A stretch of 64,000 nt of DNA from Nitzschia sp. pyKryTriq1 (taxonomy: Eukaryota; Bacillariophyta; Bacillariophyceae; Bacillariales; Bacillariaceae): positions 1,140,722 to 1,204,721 of the forward strand of contig OY101121.1 in assembly GCA_956465555.1 (NCBI GenBank), in the 5' to 3' direction. This document shows, piece after piece, positions 32,100 through 42,150 of this stretch (position 1 is the first letter of the stretch; each line of letters begins with the position of its first letter). The notes under the pieces were generated by a model that did not search any database, was not told the DNA's origin, and saw only the letters and a list, made by a program, of their open reading frames with translations. The translations under genes and the position numbers were made by a program.

Positions 32100-33513
32100 C
32101 TACTTGTCTTTCTTGGTTTCTGACGAAGCGGCCCCATCGCCGTCACCAATCACTTCCCCGTCGCCTGAAACTTTATCATATGGCGGCCTCATATCGTCTG
32201 CCGAAGGAACCAAAAAGAAGACCATTCCAAAGATAAGGAGCAACAAGACGATAAGACTCCAAGGAAAATTTTCGACGAAGACAGCCTCCATTTTTGCGAT
32301 GGTTCCAGTCTTTTCTGGCTTGGTAGCCACTTGCTTTTCAATTTCTCCCTCGTCAATGGCTTTCATGAATTCGACCATATTCTTGTAGGTGCTGTTTTGC
32401 CAAAAAGTTTTGGTCGGTACGTCCATGACAATCATTTGTGGATTATCTTCCGGTACCACCTTGAATTGCTCTAGAAATTTTGCCCACTTCTTTCCATCGA
32501 TGATTCCAAAATAGTACTTGTCCGCATCCTTCGTACTGAGATTAGAGGCGTACGAAAGCATGTGCTCTTTGATGGCCTTCTTTTGAGCTGCATTGTCAAA
32601 ATCCACAACACTCATCGCCAGAGGCCGTCCGCTCTTGCCAATGCGATTGAAGTTATTGGGCCCCATTTCGACGACCAATGGAACATTGTTGGATTTGACC
32701 CATGCTGTGAGAGACTCTGTGGTCAGGGAGGCAATCTTAACATCATGGTCTTCATAGGACTTGGGCTGAACGCCGGCTTCAATCTTGTGAATGAATGGGT
32801 AGGTTCGTTCGTCTTGACCCGGATTCATCCACACGAAATACGCCGACGCTTGCTGTTGACGAGCCACTTGACTGAAAATCTGATGAACTGCTGTCATCTC
32901 TTCAGCCGAAGATGTGGGATCAAAACCCAAAAAGGCAACTCCGTCTGACGTTTCCTTGGATGCAAACTCGAAGGCTTCCTCATAGTTTTGAACGACGTGG
33001 ACGGCAGGGCCACTCATCTTCGCAGCAAAGGCTGTTAGGGCAGCCTCGTCTCGACCACCCGAATATTCAGACAGCTCTCCATCCACGCTGAATTTCAAAG
33101 TGGGGTATCCACGGATTTTGAATTCTCCGCACAGCTTCTTGTGCACGGTACAATCTATCTTTCCAATGGCCATTTTGCCTTCCAACTTGGGAGCGATCGA
33201 GTCCAAGACTGGTGCCATACGCTTACAGTGACCACACCTAAAATGAATTATCATACAAAGTGAGCACCTGGATTTGGGATTGAAATGGTCATTGCCCTCG
33301 TCCGCGTCGCACTGCCTGTCACGTTACGTACCATGGAGCATAAAATTTCAAGAACCAAAATGGGTTGGCAGGGTCTTTGATCGCCTCATGAAAAGAAGCG
33401 TCATCCAAGTGGACCACAGATTGGTGTGGTGTTCCTCCTTGATACTCGGCCGAGCTGGTCCAGAGACCTACCAACAGGCATCCTACAAATCGCTTCATCA
33501 TCATCATTGTCAT
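32100..33513 (-). CDS. Membrane-anchored protein disulfide isomerase (thioredoxin-like, TMX-type)
   Basis: Exons 33332-33513 and 32100-33237, split by a 94-bp intron inside the Trp codon of the active site, give 439 residues. A signal peptide (KRFVGCLLVGLWTSSA) precedes a thioredoxin domain with the active site WCGHCKRM, cis-Pro in GYPTL, and two inactive thioredoxin-like regions. Near the C terminus there is one membrane span (FPWSLIVLLLLIFGMVFFLV) and then a cytosolic tail ending KKDK, a KKxx ER-retrieval signal. The layout is that of TMX3-like transmembrane disulfide isomerases, which oxidise or isomerise disulfides in the ER lumen. The start region is MTMMMMKRF, encoded by an (ATG)n run, so the exact initiating Met is uncertain by a few codons. 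Confidence 0.92.
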
Positions 33514-34073
33514 TGTATATCGATTCAAAACATTGTGACATGTATATCGTCGTCCTTCCGCATCTTTTTACGGTAGCGACATGATGATGATGAATGATTC
33601 GTCTTCTCAAAATCGGGTGAATTCTACCCGTTGGTCTGGTCCTCGACCGTCATTGCCATGCCTGAGGCTGCCGGCGGGTGTGTCACGCCAGCCGATTGGG
33701 GGTGCAGGCGCGCAGCGCGACAACAGCGAAGCCGCCCCGCGCGCCCATCTCGGTCGAGATTTATTTTGAAATGCTGGAACCCCGCGAGCAATAAACGAGC
33801 GTTGCATTTACTGTAGCAGTCGTACTTGTACTTGTACAGTACCAGGTACCGGTACAGTAGGCAGGGCGACCCGACGATGACATGCTTCATCTCATACCAT
33901 ACTTGGTCCTTCGTACAGTACTCATAGTGTACATTCCTTTCCTGTCTGTAACGACGTTGATAGCTGCAGTTGTCTGGAGCATTGCGTTTCCTACCCACTA
34001 TTTCAAACTGTCTCAGTTTTGGTGCACATCCTTTATATTTTGATTGCGGATTCCACAGTTCCAAAAAGCGAAA
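33514..34073. other. Divergent spacer, disulfide isomerase / CDC27
   Basis: No gene is seen. A GTAC/CCGG cluster lies at 33820-33860. A GC-rich stretch (33690-33765) is present. Confidence 0.5.
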
Positions 34074-36635
34074 ATGGGAGCCCCAATGATGATGATGGAG
34101 ACCTCCACGAACGCCTCGACGTCGCTGCCCCGTTCTGTTCCTGGCAATGATCCGTCCGGTGCCACCACCAAGGCCGCGAGCTTGGAAGAGACGTACACGT
34201 CACTGATTCAAGAGTATTTGCAAGTCATGTGCTTGGAGAACGCCACCTTTCTAGCGGAACGCCTGGTGGCTTCGTGCAAAACCACCAATGCCTTGTATTT
34301 GCTAGCTGTGTGCCACTATCGATCGGGAGCGCCTCGTCGGGCCTTGATGGTTCTAGAAGATGTCAAAGTCACCAATGCTTCCACCGACTATCTGACTGCC
34401 AAGTGCTGTTATGATTTGGAGTACTTCGGCCGCGCCGAGGAGGCGCTGTTGCAACAAGCTCGATCGGACTTCAAAATGACGACCGCCGGGGGAACTACAA
34501 ACATGGATGAGTGGATGCTGGAGACTTCACCGTGCCCGATTCCGAATGGAGCTGTGGGGCTTTTCTTGCTGGGAAACATCTGTCGTAAATCGAGTCGCAA
34601 ACAGCGGGCTATGAAATACTACCGCATGTCACTTCAGGTATGTTGTTCGTTGAGTGGACGTGACTGGAAATACTCCTGAAGCGGGAGAATGAATCAAATT
34701 GCTCCGACTGAAACTTGAATTTTATCGTCATCGTCTCACAATCTTAACTTTGCCTCTCTCTCTATTTATCGTTTCAAGTTGGACCCTCTTATGTGGACTA
34801 GCTACGAAGCGCTTTGTGAAATGGGCGCAACTGACATCGACCCCACTTCTGTGTTCGGTGTTCGTCCAGCGGAAATCGATCAGTTGCAAGAGCAATTGCA
34901 GAAACCCCAAAATTCAATGCCCTTGCAAGAGAAACCAGTATTGTCGCCTAGTCTAAACTTTTCGCAAATGCATCACCATGGAACACCCCTCGATGCCAGC
35001 ATGAAGCCATTGCAGCCAATGGACTTGGGGACTCCTTCGAGCATTGGATCCATTCCCAAAACGTCGCTATTTCAGACGGCTCAAAAGCAAAAGGTCACTC
35101 CCAACCAGTTGCAATTTGAAACGCCCAATCTTACTCCCATCCCACACCACCAAGATGTTTCTTTTGTCGGTGCGCAACACTCTTCCTTTGTTGACTCTCA
35201 CAATCCGAATACGGTCCGACGGGCCAAACATGTTGCGGCGCGGATGTACTATCAACCATCTCCGGAAACACCAGAATTTGGAAAAAGTTCGGCCTCGCGC
35301 TATTTGAGAGGACGTTCGGCGTTGTTAATGGACTCTGTATCGATTTCGGAAACTCCCTTGCGGCGTGGTGGCAGACCTTCAGAAGTTTCAACCGCGAGAC
35401 GGCCCCGTACGCTATTTGCTTCCGAAAACAAAACCAACAACACAAAGCTTGACGAAGAAGACGAAATTGTTTTGAATCGTTCTTCTCGAAGCACTGAAGA
35501 TGATTCCCAGCCCGGGGATGAGAGGGAGACCAAGTCGTTGGAGTCTCCGGGATTGGAGAAGGAAGGTCCAACGGGCATTTTAGGATTGGCGGACGAGGAG
35601 GAAACTATTCTTGATCGTCATGGTGCTGTCCAAAATATTCTTGAACTCTTGTGTTTGATGGGTGCAGGCTACTGGAAACTGTGTCAATACCGCTGTCGAG
35701 AGGCCTTGCAACTTTTCCAGACCCTCCCGCATGTACACCACAATACTGGATGGGTCCTGCATCAAGAAGGACGGGCCTTCTTTGAAATGGCGGATTACCA
35801 AAATGCAAAACGGTGCCTTGAGTTGATGCAACGTGTCGAGCCTCATCGAATGAAAGGTCTGGAGTTACTATCCACTGTTTTGTGGCAACTCAAGAAGGAA
35901 GTGGAGATTGCTCATTTGGCTCAAAAGGTTGTCGATTTTGATCGGCTCGCACCCGAAGCCTGGTGCGTGGTCGGAAATTGTTTCTCCCTTCAGAAAGAAC
36001 ACGAAACGGCGCTTGTTTTCTTTAGCCGATCGCTCCAGCTGGATCCTTCTTTCACTTACACTCATACGTTATCGGGATACGAGTACATGGCCAATGAAGA
36101 CTTTGAAAAGGCAGTTGCCTGCTTCCGAAATGCTATCCGGGCTGACGAACGGCACTACAATGCATGGTATGGTATTGGAGCTATTTATCATCGCCAAGAA
36201 AAGTATGATCTGGCGGAATACCACTTTCATCGTGCTGTGTCCATCAATCCTCAAAGTTCCGTCCTACGATGTAACCTGGGCATGTCGCAGTACTCGAATG
36301 GAAAGCCGCTTCAAGCCCTAGATACCCTGGCTGAAGCCTTTCGTCTTGACCCTCACAATCCTCAAGCTCGTTTCCAACGTGCGACGATTTATGTCTCACT
36401 GAATCGTCCAGAAGAAGCGCTCAAGGAATTGGAAAAGGTTCGAGATGCAGCGCCACGGGAAGCCACCGTACACTTTGCCATGGGCAAGGTCCTCAAGCGT
36501 TTAGGACGACCAGAACAGGCCATGCGATGCTTCTTGACGGCCCTGGATTTGGATCCCAAGGACAACCAACTCATCAAGTCTGCTATGGACAAGCTTGATG
36601 AGCCTGATATCGATGAAGAAGTAACTGCGTTCTAG
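34074..36635 (+). CDS. CDC27: APC3/CDC27, anaphase-promoting complex TPR subunit
   Basis: Exons 34074-34637 and 34779-36635, split by a 141-bp phase-0 intron, give 806 residues. Cdc27 is a scaffold TPR subunit of the APC/C ubiquitin ligase and binds the IR tail of Cdh1/Cdc20. The N-terminal block (FLAERLVASCKTTNALYLLA; HYRSGAPRRALMVL) is the APC3 homodimer region. After the intron, LDPLMWTSYEALCEMG is conserved in APC3. A long Ser/Thr/Pro-rich loop (residues about 210-400) probably carries mitotic phosphosites. The C-terminal half holds a run of TPRs (CVVGNCFSLQKEHETALVFF; YNAWYGIGAIYHRQEKYDLA; FQRATIYVSLNRPEEALKEL). The first Met in frame at 34074 is used. Confidence 0.96.
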
Positions 36636-36660
36636 AAAATTGATAGACTTTGATATTATG

Positions 36661-36725
36661 ATTTATACGAGTACTACCGGTATGCAGACTTATGATGTTG
36701 TAGCTATCAAGTACGTACCGGTACA
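36661..36725. repeat. GTAC/CCGG palindrome cluster between convergent genes
   Basis: The gap between the stops of CDC27 and the RRM-like gene holds TACGAGTACTACCGGTA and ACGTACCGGTACAACG. It is one of the few clusters not upstream of a gene. Confidence 0.65.
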
Positions 36726-36729
36726 ACGC

Positions 36730-37488
36730 CTACTCCTTTGTACGGTTGAGCCTTGGAGTTCCTACCACGGTATTTCTCCCACTGATTCGATGCGATCGAG
36801 ACACGTTTATTTTGCTTGAAGAACTGGTTGCCATGGGTAGAAGCAGCATTGTATTGCGATGTTGTCTTGCTTCCTCTGACATGGCACTTTCGACCTCGGT
36901 AGAGAAACTCCTTGGCCGGCCAATCTCGAGTCGTTTCCCCTTGTAAATCAGATTACCTAGTACCGGTAGTCTCCCATTATTTTCTACGCTTTTTAAAATC
37001 GAGGAAGCTGATTGTGCGGAGCAGCATCCTAAAATTGCAACACGGCGATACACCAAACAATTTCGGATCATGCTGCCTGCATGATCCTCCTCATCCTGTC
37101 GTCGGAACGTCGCATCATGATGATGATTCTTCCTAATTGTTTGGTTGAGGTAGGAAAGTAAATGAGCAGCATCAACTATCTCTGGAAGATTCCTCACACA
37201 TATCAATCGAGGGCTGTGATTGTTGCAGGATGTACGTGAACGACGAGACGCGAGAGTGCTCGTAGCTTTCTGGATCTTGGGTGTCTTGAGCCGCAACAGT
37301 CCACTAGATTGTCGTCGGCTGAGATCTTTTTGTGGAGCGGACGGCGTGCTGTTTCGTCTCGCGAACCTTCTGGTGACCTTTGGGTTGCAACACATGGCTA
37401 CTATTATTCGGTTGTGACTATTTCTTATGGATGAAAGGTTTGAGAGAAACCCCATGGGAATGATCGTCCATGAGCTTCCTCCATCCAT
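36730..37488 (-). CDS. RRM-like protein, possibly U2AF65-related
   Basis: A single exon encodes 252 residues. The basic N-terminal part (TRRFARRNSTPS; KTPKIQKATS) precedes a segment with LICVRNLPEIVDAAHLLSYL and, further on, VYRRVAILGCCSAQSASSIL and GKRLEIGRPRSF. The order 'RNLP ... helix ... strand ... helix ... L-IGRP' fits an RNA-recognition motif, and the (L)xIGRP ending is typical of U2AF65-type RRMs; the usual RNP1 aromatic residues are not evident. It may be a splicing-related RNA binder, or a degenerate RRM that binds protein. It converges with CDC27, with 94 bp between stops. A GTAC/CCGG cluster fills much of that gap. Confidence 0.45.
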   Translation of the reverse strand: MDGGSSWTIIPMGFLSNLSSIRNSHNRIIVAMCCNPKVTRRFARRNSTPSAPQKDLSRRQSSGLLRLKTPKIQKATSTLASRRSRTSCNNHSPRLICVRNLPEIVDAAHLLSYLNQTIRKNHHHDATFRRQDEEDHAGSMIRNCLVYRRVAILGCCSAQSASSILKSVENNGRLPVLGNLIYKGKRLEIGRPRSFSTEVESAMSEEARQHRNTMLLLPMATSSSSKINVSRSHRISGRNTVVGTPRLNRTKE

Positions 37489-37959
37489 TGCGATGATGTT
37501 CGATCGTCACGGTTCGGTTTTGTGACGACTTTCGGGTCATCTCAGCCCGCTCGCCTCTTTGTCGCAGTGACGTCTCGATCAAATAATGCTTGGAACTAAA
37601 TTTTCAGTCGTACAGGTCAACTCACAAGACACGGCGCGTGCACTGGTACTGGTACTGTACGTGTACTGTACCGGTACGTGGTACCGGTACCTACCGGTAT
37701 TGATAGAACTCCTGTACGAATACTCGTACGTCAGCCAGCACGGAGCGGGCGATTTCTGCGGAACTATGATGATGATGATCTTCGTCGTAGCGATCTTTTT
37801 CGTCAATCCTCATGCATGATGAAGATGGCGCCATCTACTAGAGCCGAGAGGTGGGCTTGTGCTGTCGTTCGACGTTCCACGCCGATTCATTGCGCTTCTC
37901 GAGGTGTCTTGCCTCTGTAAGTTATTTCTCAAAAGATAACTCTGGACCGTTTCTTGACC
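37489..37959. other. Divergent spacer with GTAC/CCGG cluster
   Basis: A cluster at 37641-37730 (TGGTACTGGTACTGTAC, then CCGGTACGTGGTACCGGTAC) lies between the RRM-like and thylakoid genes. No gene is seen. Confidence 0.6.
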
Positions 37960-38628
37960 ATGAAATACGCATCGATCTTCGTCGCTGTTGTAGCGCTATT
38001 GGGTGCTGAGGCTTTCTCACCTCGTAAGTAGTCTAAAAATCTTGACATGGCTACTATATTATCGGTCATTTCGCACTATCCAATCTCACGAAACACTCCT
38101 CGGCATGCTGGTTAGAAGCGAACAAGGCCGTGAACAAGCCATCGTTTGAGTTGAAAAAAGCCGCTGGGACTGCATTTGCTGCTTTCACTATCGGATCGTC
38201 GATCCTCAACTCCCCCATTGCCAACGCCGTGGAAACGCAACCCTTTACCTTCTCGTCTACCAATATCGTCGCCGAGAAGGTCATTCGCCAGGGTATGTAT
38301 TCTGAATATGAGGTTGATCTTGTCCAGCAGCGTGACGATGCTCGATCGACATTCAAGGGTGCCGCGGAAACCAAGTCGAAGAAGGGTAAGTAAAGTTCGT
38401 TCTGATAATCCGGAGTAATTGTTTGTCCTTGTGGAAAACAAGCAAGCAGTCTAACAGTGTTGTCGTTTTTCAGGTAAATACACTGCAATCTTGGCGATTC
38501 TGATTGTTGGATCTTTCATCGTTCCCATGGCACAGTATTTCTGGTATGTTAAAGATGACGACAGTACTGAACAGTTTTTTGCTAAGGATGTCCCAGAGCC
38601 ACCAAAGAAGAAGGGCTGGTTCAAATAA
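37960..38628 (+). CDS. Thylakoid single-span membrane protein with tripartite plastid/lumen presequence
   Basis: Three exons (37960-38023, 38116-38385, 38474-38628) with introns of 92 and 88 bp give 162 residues. The first exon encodes a signal peptide ending in AEAFSP, an ASAF-type plastid motif. It is followed by a basic stretch and a second hydrophobic segment ending IANA, a typical thylakoid signal-peptidase site. The mature part has about 50 polar residues, one membrane span (YTAILAILIVGSFIVPMAQY), and a short acidic then basic tail ending KKKGWFK. I infer a bitopic thylakoid protein with a lumenal N terminus, possibly a photosystem-associated subunit found in diatoms. I do not recognise it by name. 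Targeting features are clear; function is open. Confidence 0.85.
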
Positions 38629-38930
38629 AGTTCGACTCGGAAATCGGAAAATGTTTGATGAGATCGGGACAGGTCCGGCTTCAAACTCGCTATATAAAGC
38701 AAGTATGCAATGAATACCAAAGTATGATGGCTACTTTCAAGACTTTAGGCCCTAACAGGTTTTAGTTCTAACGATTCGTCAATAGCATTATTTATTCCTC
38801 AGTGGTGCTTTATAAGAGCTGAGGTGACGCTACCGGCAGTGTATTGGCAGTCTCGACTCGGTTCCTTCGATCATGCATTCCTGAATTGTATTCTATTCGA
38901 GTATCATAACATTCGACCACTTTCAGAAAA
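38629..38930. other. Convergent 3' spacer
   Basis: About 300 bp with no recognisable feature. Confidence 0.4.
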
Positions 38931-39244
38931 TTAAGGTTGAGGACAGCTGCTGGAGCAGGATGCGATGGCAGCACCGCAGTCACGAGGCCAGGTAACGAAT
39001 CGCTCCAAGAAACTATTGCAGTCTGCAACGACAGGGAAACAACCTTCAAATGGCTGCGACAATTAAATCATTCAAAGAAGAAAATGGTGTCAGACACATG
39101 TTACTTTCTTTTGATGAATCAGCCGACATTAAGCTCTCGTACCTGGAGGATGATCCAAAGACCAGAACACAACGCCGACACGGGCCACGCGACGAGGAAG
39201 AGAAGGATGAGCCAGCAAAGGGCGTAACACGGGTTTCCTGCCAT
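38931..39244 (-). CDS. 74-residue two-exon membrane micro-protein, copy 2
   Basis: Exons 39143-39244 and 38931-39053, split by an 89-bp phase-0 intron, give 74 residues. MAGNPCYALCWLILLFLVAW is followed by PVSALCSGLWIILQ; exon 2 begins PFEGCFPVV and has FVTWPRDCGAAIAS. The intron sits between LQ and PFE exactly as in copy 1 at 29332-29649. Copy 2 is richer in Cys (eight, against two in copy 1). Both are on the minus strand. It is probably an integral membrane protein of unknown role. Its short length alone would be weak evidence, but the matched intron position and the conserved residues support it. Confidence 0.7.
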
Positions 39245-40033
39245 TGTCGATGGTTTTCTTAACCGATGAAAATACAAGGTACGGCAATGTTCGGGGAACC
39301 AATATTGTGAACTGAGAGAAATGGGAGAAGCAGATGTCTTTGCACATGTCCTAGCGCTCATCGTTGTCGTTCAGCGATAGGCGAACCCTAACAGCACATA
39401 TTATATGGCTAAGAGTTCCTGGAACAATCTGTTTTGCGAAATCGCTCTCCATTCCTGGGTCGTTGTTGTTGTTAGAGAGGACTGGTGGTCTACTATTGAC
39501 GTGTGAGAAGCACGGAACTATCTTCTTGATCGTTGATGGATTTTAGCGATTGTTAGCGATAGTTTTGAGTCACGAATCGCAGTCGAAAGTCAAAAGTGGA
39601 CGACGAATGACGAACGAACGACGACTTGATGACGTCTGTCTGTACTACACCCGTCTATTCCCGACTTGTTCGAATTGAAGCCTGTCCATCACCCGAGAGC
39701 GGTTCTCGGTTCTCGCGTCTCGCGTGTCTTCAAACCGCAAAAGCAACAACCGAACGCACCGAACCAACACCGTCGATGTCATGATGAGGAGTCGTCGTCG
39801 TCTAGTCTATTCTCTGGTCACTTTCATCGATGGCCAACTCGTCTTCATACAAACACTGGTATTTTTATCATTGCTTGATTCCTAGTCCATTCAAGACTTT
39901 TTGACCTTCCTTACTGTCTGAAAAGATATTGAAAGAAGCGCGAAACCGTTCCGAGGTCTCTAAAACTCATCCGTAATACTTGTAACTTCCACATTCTGCG
40001 ATCACGCTCCGTTTCCAACAAAGACAGAAGATC
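39245..40033. other. Divergent spacer upstream of MRPL23
   Basis: 789 bp with no recognisable gene. Short open frames show no protein-like composition. Confidence 0.4.
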
Positions 40034-40420
40034 ATGCTCGCCAATATTTCAAGAGGCTTCCGCATGTGGATGCCGAACATGCCAATGATGATGACATCTG
40101 CTAAAAATGCGACTGCGTCACAGCCGGCCAGAGCAACATTCCGGGTGCTCCCTCGGATGACCAAGCATGAAGTGAAGGAATATCTGACCAAGATCTACGG
40201 GCTTCCTGTCAAAAAGGTTAACACACAAAACTATATGGGAAAACGAAAAATGGTTCGGGGGTCGAGAAAAGTTCTCTATTTCAAGTATTCCGACTTCAAA
40301 AAGGCAATTGTTACCTTTGACAGAAGCTTGACGAACGTAGGGAAAGGAATGCGTATACCGGAGATTGATGACGTGGACGACGAAGACGAGGAAGCACCGG
40401 CGTTGCCGGGTGCAGTCTAG
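40034..40420 (+). CDS. MRPL23: Mitochondrial ribosomal protein L23 (uL23m)
   Basis: A single exon encodes 128 residues. The core FRVLPRMTKHEVKEYLTKIY and GLPVKKVNTQNYMGKRKM matches the uL23 fold of mitochondrial ribosomes, where it binds 23S-like rRNA near the exit tunnel. The N-terminal ~30 residues are Met-, Arg- and Ala-rich, consistent with a mitochondrial presequence or a short extension. The tail is acidic (DDVDDEDEEAPALPG). ATG 40034 is the first in frame. Confidence 0.9.
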   Translation: MLANISRGFRMWMPNMPMMMTSAKNATASQPARATFRVLPRMTKHEVKEYLTKIYGLPVKKVNTQNYMGKRKMVRGSRKVLYFKYSDFKKAIVTFDRSLTNVGKGMRIPEIDDVDDEDEEAPALPGAV

Positions 40421-40524
40421 AGTGGAGGCAGGGCTAATATTCGATGTAGACGTGAAATTGGTTCTACCTAGACTTTACTCGTACTTATTGTGACAACAAA
40501 CTCTGGTTTTCTTTGAACCTTTCA

Positions 40525-40840
40525 TGGCCAAATCCCAGTATTCAAGAGCTGCACGATGCCTTGTACGGTCTTTGTTCTCGAGACTGGAAAGATGACATGG
40601 AGTTGTTACACAATGCACATTCATTTACACGCCAGGAGGTTTTGCAGCATCGATGCATCGAAAAGGTATAAATGGTGACGCTGCTAAAGGATGGATTCGG
40701 CTTCCACCCCTCGTCTCGGGATATTACTTTTACTTTCTTGGTTGATGGGAGCGAGGTGGAATGGACTCTCGGCATGGCACTGTCGATGTACGCAGAGGAA
40801 ACTGCAGTAGACAATCGCGCGGACCAAAAGGTCGAAAATA
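40525..40840 (+). pseudogene. C-terminal relic of a GDA1/CD39 apyrase-family gene
   Basis: The frame reads SWPNPSIQELHDALYGLC, then RCIEKV, a TAA at 40669-40671, then MVTLLKDGFGFHPS and VDGSEVEWTLGMALSM. The order of a Cys, a Trp, a second Cys followed by an aromatic, a Leu-Leu-x-x-Gly-(Phe/Tyr) and a final (V/A)xWxLG is the C-terminal signature of nucleoside triphosphate diphosphohydrolases (apyrases). The stop sits where the family has a Tyr, so it may be a single substitution. No upstream apyrase domain is present, since MRPL23 lies directly before it. This is a truncated host-gene copy. The identity rests on a short block. Confidence 0.55.
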
Positions 40841-42150
40841 TCAATATTACTTTCGAGACTGTCGGGAGAGAACGTGAGAGATTTTCGCCCTATTTATTCC
40901 CGAGTCCAACCCATGACTCGATGATGACGTCGAATCAGATGACCATTACTTTGTTCAAATTCCAACGATCGACGAAATCCTATCCGTTCCACTACTACTG
41001 TTTTCATCAATCACTCTTTCACCATAACTTCTATTAGTTGTCAACTACTACATCATCTTCTCAGGTTTCGAGCCCAAGCGAGCGTAACAGCGCTCTTCCT
41101 CTAGCTGTCTGCCACTGCAGACACCTTCACCATTTCCTACCAACTACGTAGTAATCGCATGCATTTGATGCAAACTTCACCAACGCACTTTTAAGAAATA
41201 ATCAAAAAAATTTTGTGACATTCACAAAAAATGAAACAGTTGTTGACTTCGAAATCGCGTTCAATGCAAGGGTAAGTTGTAGCATTTTGGCGAGTGATCC
41301 GGCAATATCGGTCATCATTAGTATGTGCTTCCTTGTTCTTGACCTGGTCATATAGAAAGCCTTATAGAGAATGGGGTCGTTAAACTTGAACTCACATCTC
41401 AGTCGGCGGCGCTCGGATTTGACAGCATCATAACAAGTCTTAAAGTACACTCCGCCTTCCCCGTATACATCATTGATACTAGCGATTAATTCCGTCAAAG
41501 TCTTCTCCACGATCATATTGGCACTGCACATCAAGATGAATTCCTCAATGTCGTTGTTGTTTCCGAGTAAACAGTCTTTATGTAGCATCCGCGATAGAGT
41601 GTACAAGTCAATTATATGATCATCTATGTTGATAAAGAAGTCAATGATGCAATAGTTATTCATTGTATAATGTTATGTCCGTAGTAACGGAACACTTCTA
41701 TTTTTACTTGTAGAAAGATTCAGTCGAATCGCGGTTCATCATGGAAGGTTGGGACGCACCCAATTTATACCAGAGAGGATGGTGTGAGAGCGAGGAGCGG
41801 GTGACATTTTTGTTGAAGCAGCAAGTAATCGATCGGTTCGTTTGAATGAATCGCATCGATCGAATTTCGGAGCTTGAATAGTTTCAATCTTCGCTCTCCG
41901 CGACAGACTTTTTGCTTTTTGCCGGTCACACAACCTGACGAAGGACAGAACTCAACCGGGCAAAAAACACATTACAGTACATGTACCGACTGGTACGCAC
42001 GGTACCGGTACTGTACTGTACCGGTACAGTGTACGGTAACGTACGAGTTGTTTTCAGTGCTCAAAATGACGAATTGAATCGAAGTCACAACGCATATTTT
42101 TTTCATATTTCTTTTGCATTCCAACTCTTTTTGTGACAATATAGTTGGAA
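40841..42150. other. Spacer with an AT-rich orphan frame and a GTAC/CCGG cluster
   Basis: On the minus strand 41202-41663 is open for 153 codons in AT-rich DNA; the product (MNNYCIIDFFINIDDHIIDL...) resembles nothing I know. A perfect short hairpin, TTTTGTGA-CAT-TCACAAAA, lies at about 41212-41230, within the 3' end of that frame. A GTAC/CCGG cluster lies at 41973-42047, 100 bp before the MARCHF6 start. I do not assign a gene. Confidence 0.4.
41973..42047. repeat. GTAC/CCGG palindrome cluster
   Basis: Contains GGTACCGGTACTGTAC and CCGGTACAGTGTACGG among others. It lies upstream of the MARCHF6-like gene. Confidence 0.8.

Noticed and set aside
40672-41037. 121-codon frame as an independent gene
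   Set aside because: Its first part is the end of an apyrase-like relic and continues upstream past a stop; the last part has no protein-like features.
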